From Durusdinium trenchii (lineage: Eukaryota; Sar; Dinophyceae; Suessiales; Symbiodiniaceae), in NCBI GenBank assembly GCA_963970005.1, contig CAXAMN010000001.1, positions 2,366,975 to 2,430,974 of the forward strand: a DNA stretch of 64,000 nucleotides, given 5' to 3'. The position numbers were made by a program, and so were the translations under genes. Every line of letters starts with the position of its first letter. Position 1 is the stretch's first letter. Shown piece after piece: positions 63,930-64,000 of the stretch. Under the pieces are notes generated by a model. It saw nothing but the letters and a program-made list of their open reading frames with translations, searched no databases and was not told where the DNA came from.

Positions 63930-64000
63930 CTTGTCACTAGTCACAGGGTTGCCACTCGAAGTGTACATGTCCGACCGCAGTTGAGTGCTCAAGCAGTGTG

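Noticed and set aside
1..64000. Reverse transcriptase, integrase or transposase of an autonomous mobile element
   Set aside because: No Y/F-x-D-D, DDE-type or similar catalytic cluster was found in any frame; dispersed repeats here all look non-autonomous.

Overview
The window looks like nuclear DNA of a eukaryote with sparse, multi-exon genes, most likely a dinoflagellate of the Symbiodiniaceae type. There are no operons, no closely packed ORFs, no ribosome-binding sites and no rRNA or tRNA gene. Plausible coding pieces are short (25-250 bp), flanked by AG acceptors usually followed by G and by GTGAG-type or non-canonical donors, and separated by long stretches of microsatellites, minisatellites and dispersed repeats. 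The lineage is inferred from this architecture; I found no spliced leader or rRNA to prove it.

The best supported gene is a Kelch-repeat (beta-propeller) gene on the + strand, spread over about 18 kb (36.6-54.4 kb). At least eight separate short open stretches read out Kelch blade motifs (Gly-Gly strand; V-E-x-F-D-P...W; W...PPMR...) in a mostly correct alternating order. The intron between about 41.0 and 50.2 kb holds a 52-bp tandem array, a 13-bp minisatellite with a 178-bp higher-order period, two foldback elements and about 1.3 kb of A+T-rich degenerate repeat.

Other coding candidates are single exons or pairs of unknown function: 5.56-5.79 (+), 10.03-10.12 (-), 11.16-11.32 (+), 19.18-19.29 (+), 25.50-25.76 and 27.34-27.42 (+, coiled-coil-like, the latter a terminal exon), 29.02-29.62 (+, three exons), 51.78-52.09 (+, with a 50-bp hairpin intron), 56.34-56.50 (+), 60.91-61.19 (+) and 61.22-61.51 (-). 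A 256-codon ORF at 439-1209 (-) is the longest non-repetitive one. An A+T-rich ORF at 23.1-23.7 kb (-), abutting long C/G homopolymer runs, differs in composition and may be foreign.

Repeats dominate: trinucleotide tracts in tandem 253-bp units (2.8-3.8 kb), GTT/AAC tracts, a family of TACTAGTAAC-type palindromic repeats at about nine loci, a three-copy composite element (4.8, 21.2, 53.4 kb), foldback hairpins (16.1-16.4, 45.7 kb), and a 10-N gap flanked by an exact duplication (30.2 kb). No function beyond the Kelch fold can be assigned, and every exon boundary is a reading of splice-like sequence, not a proven junction.
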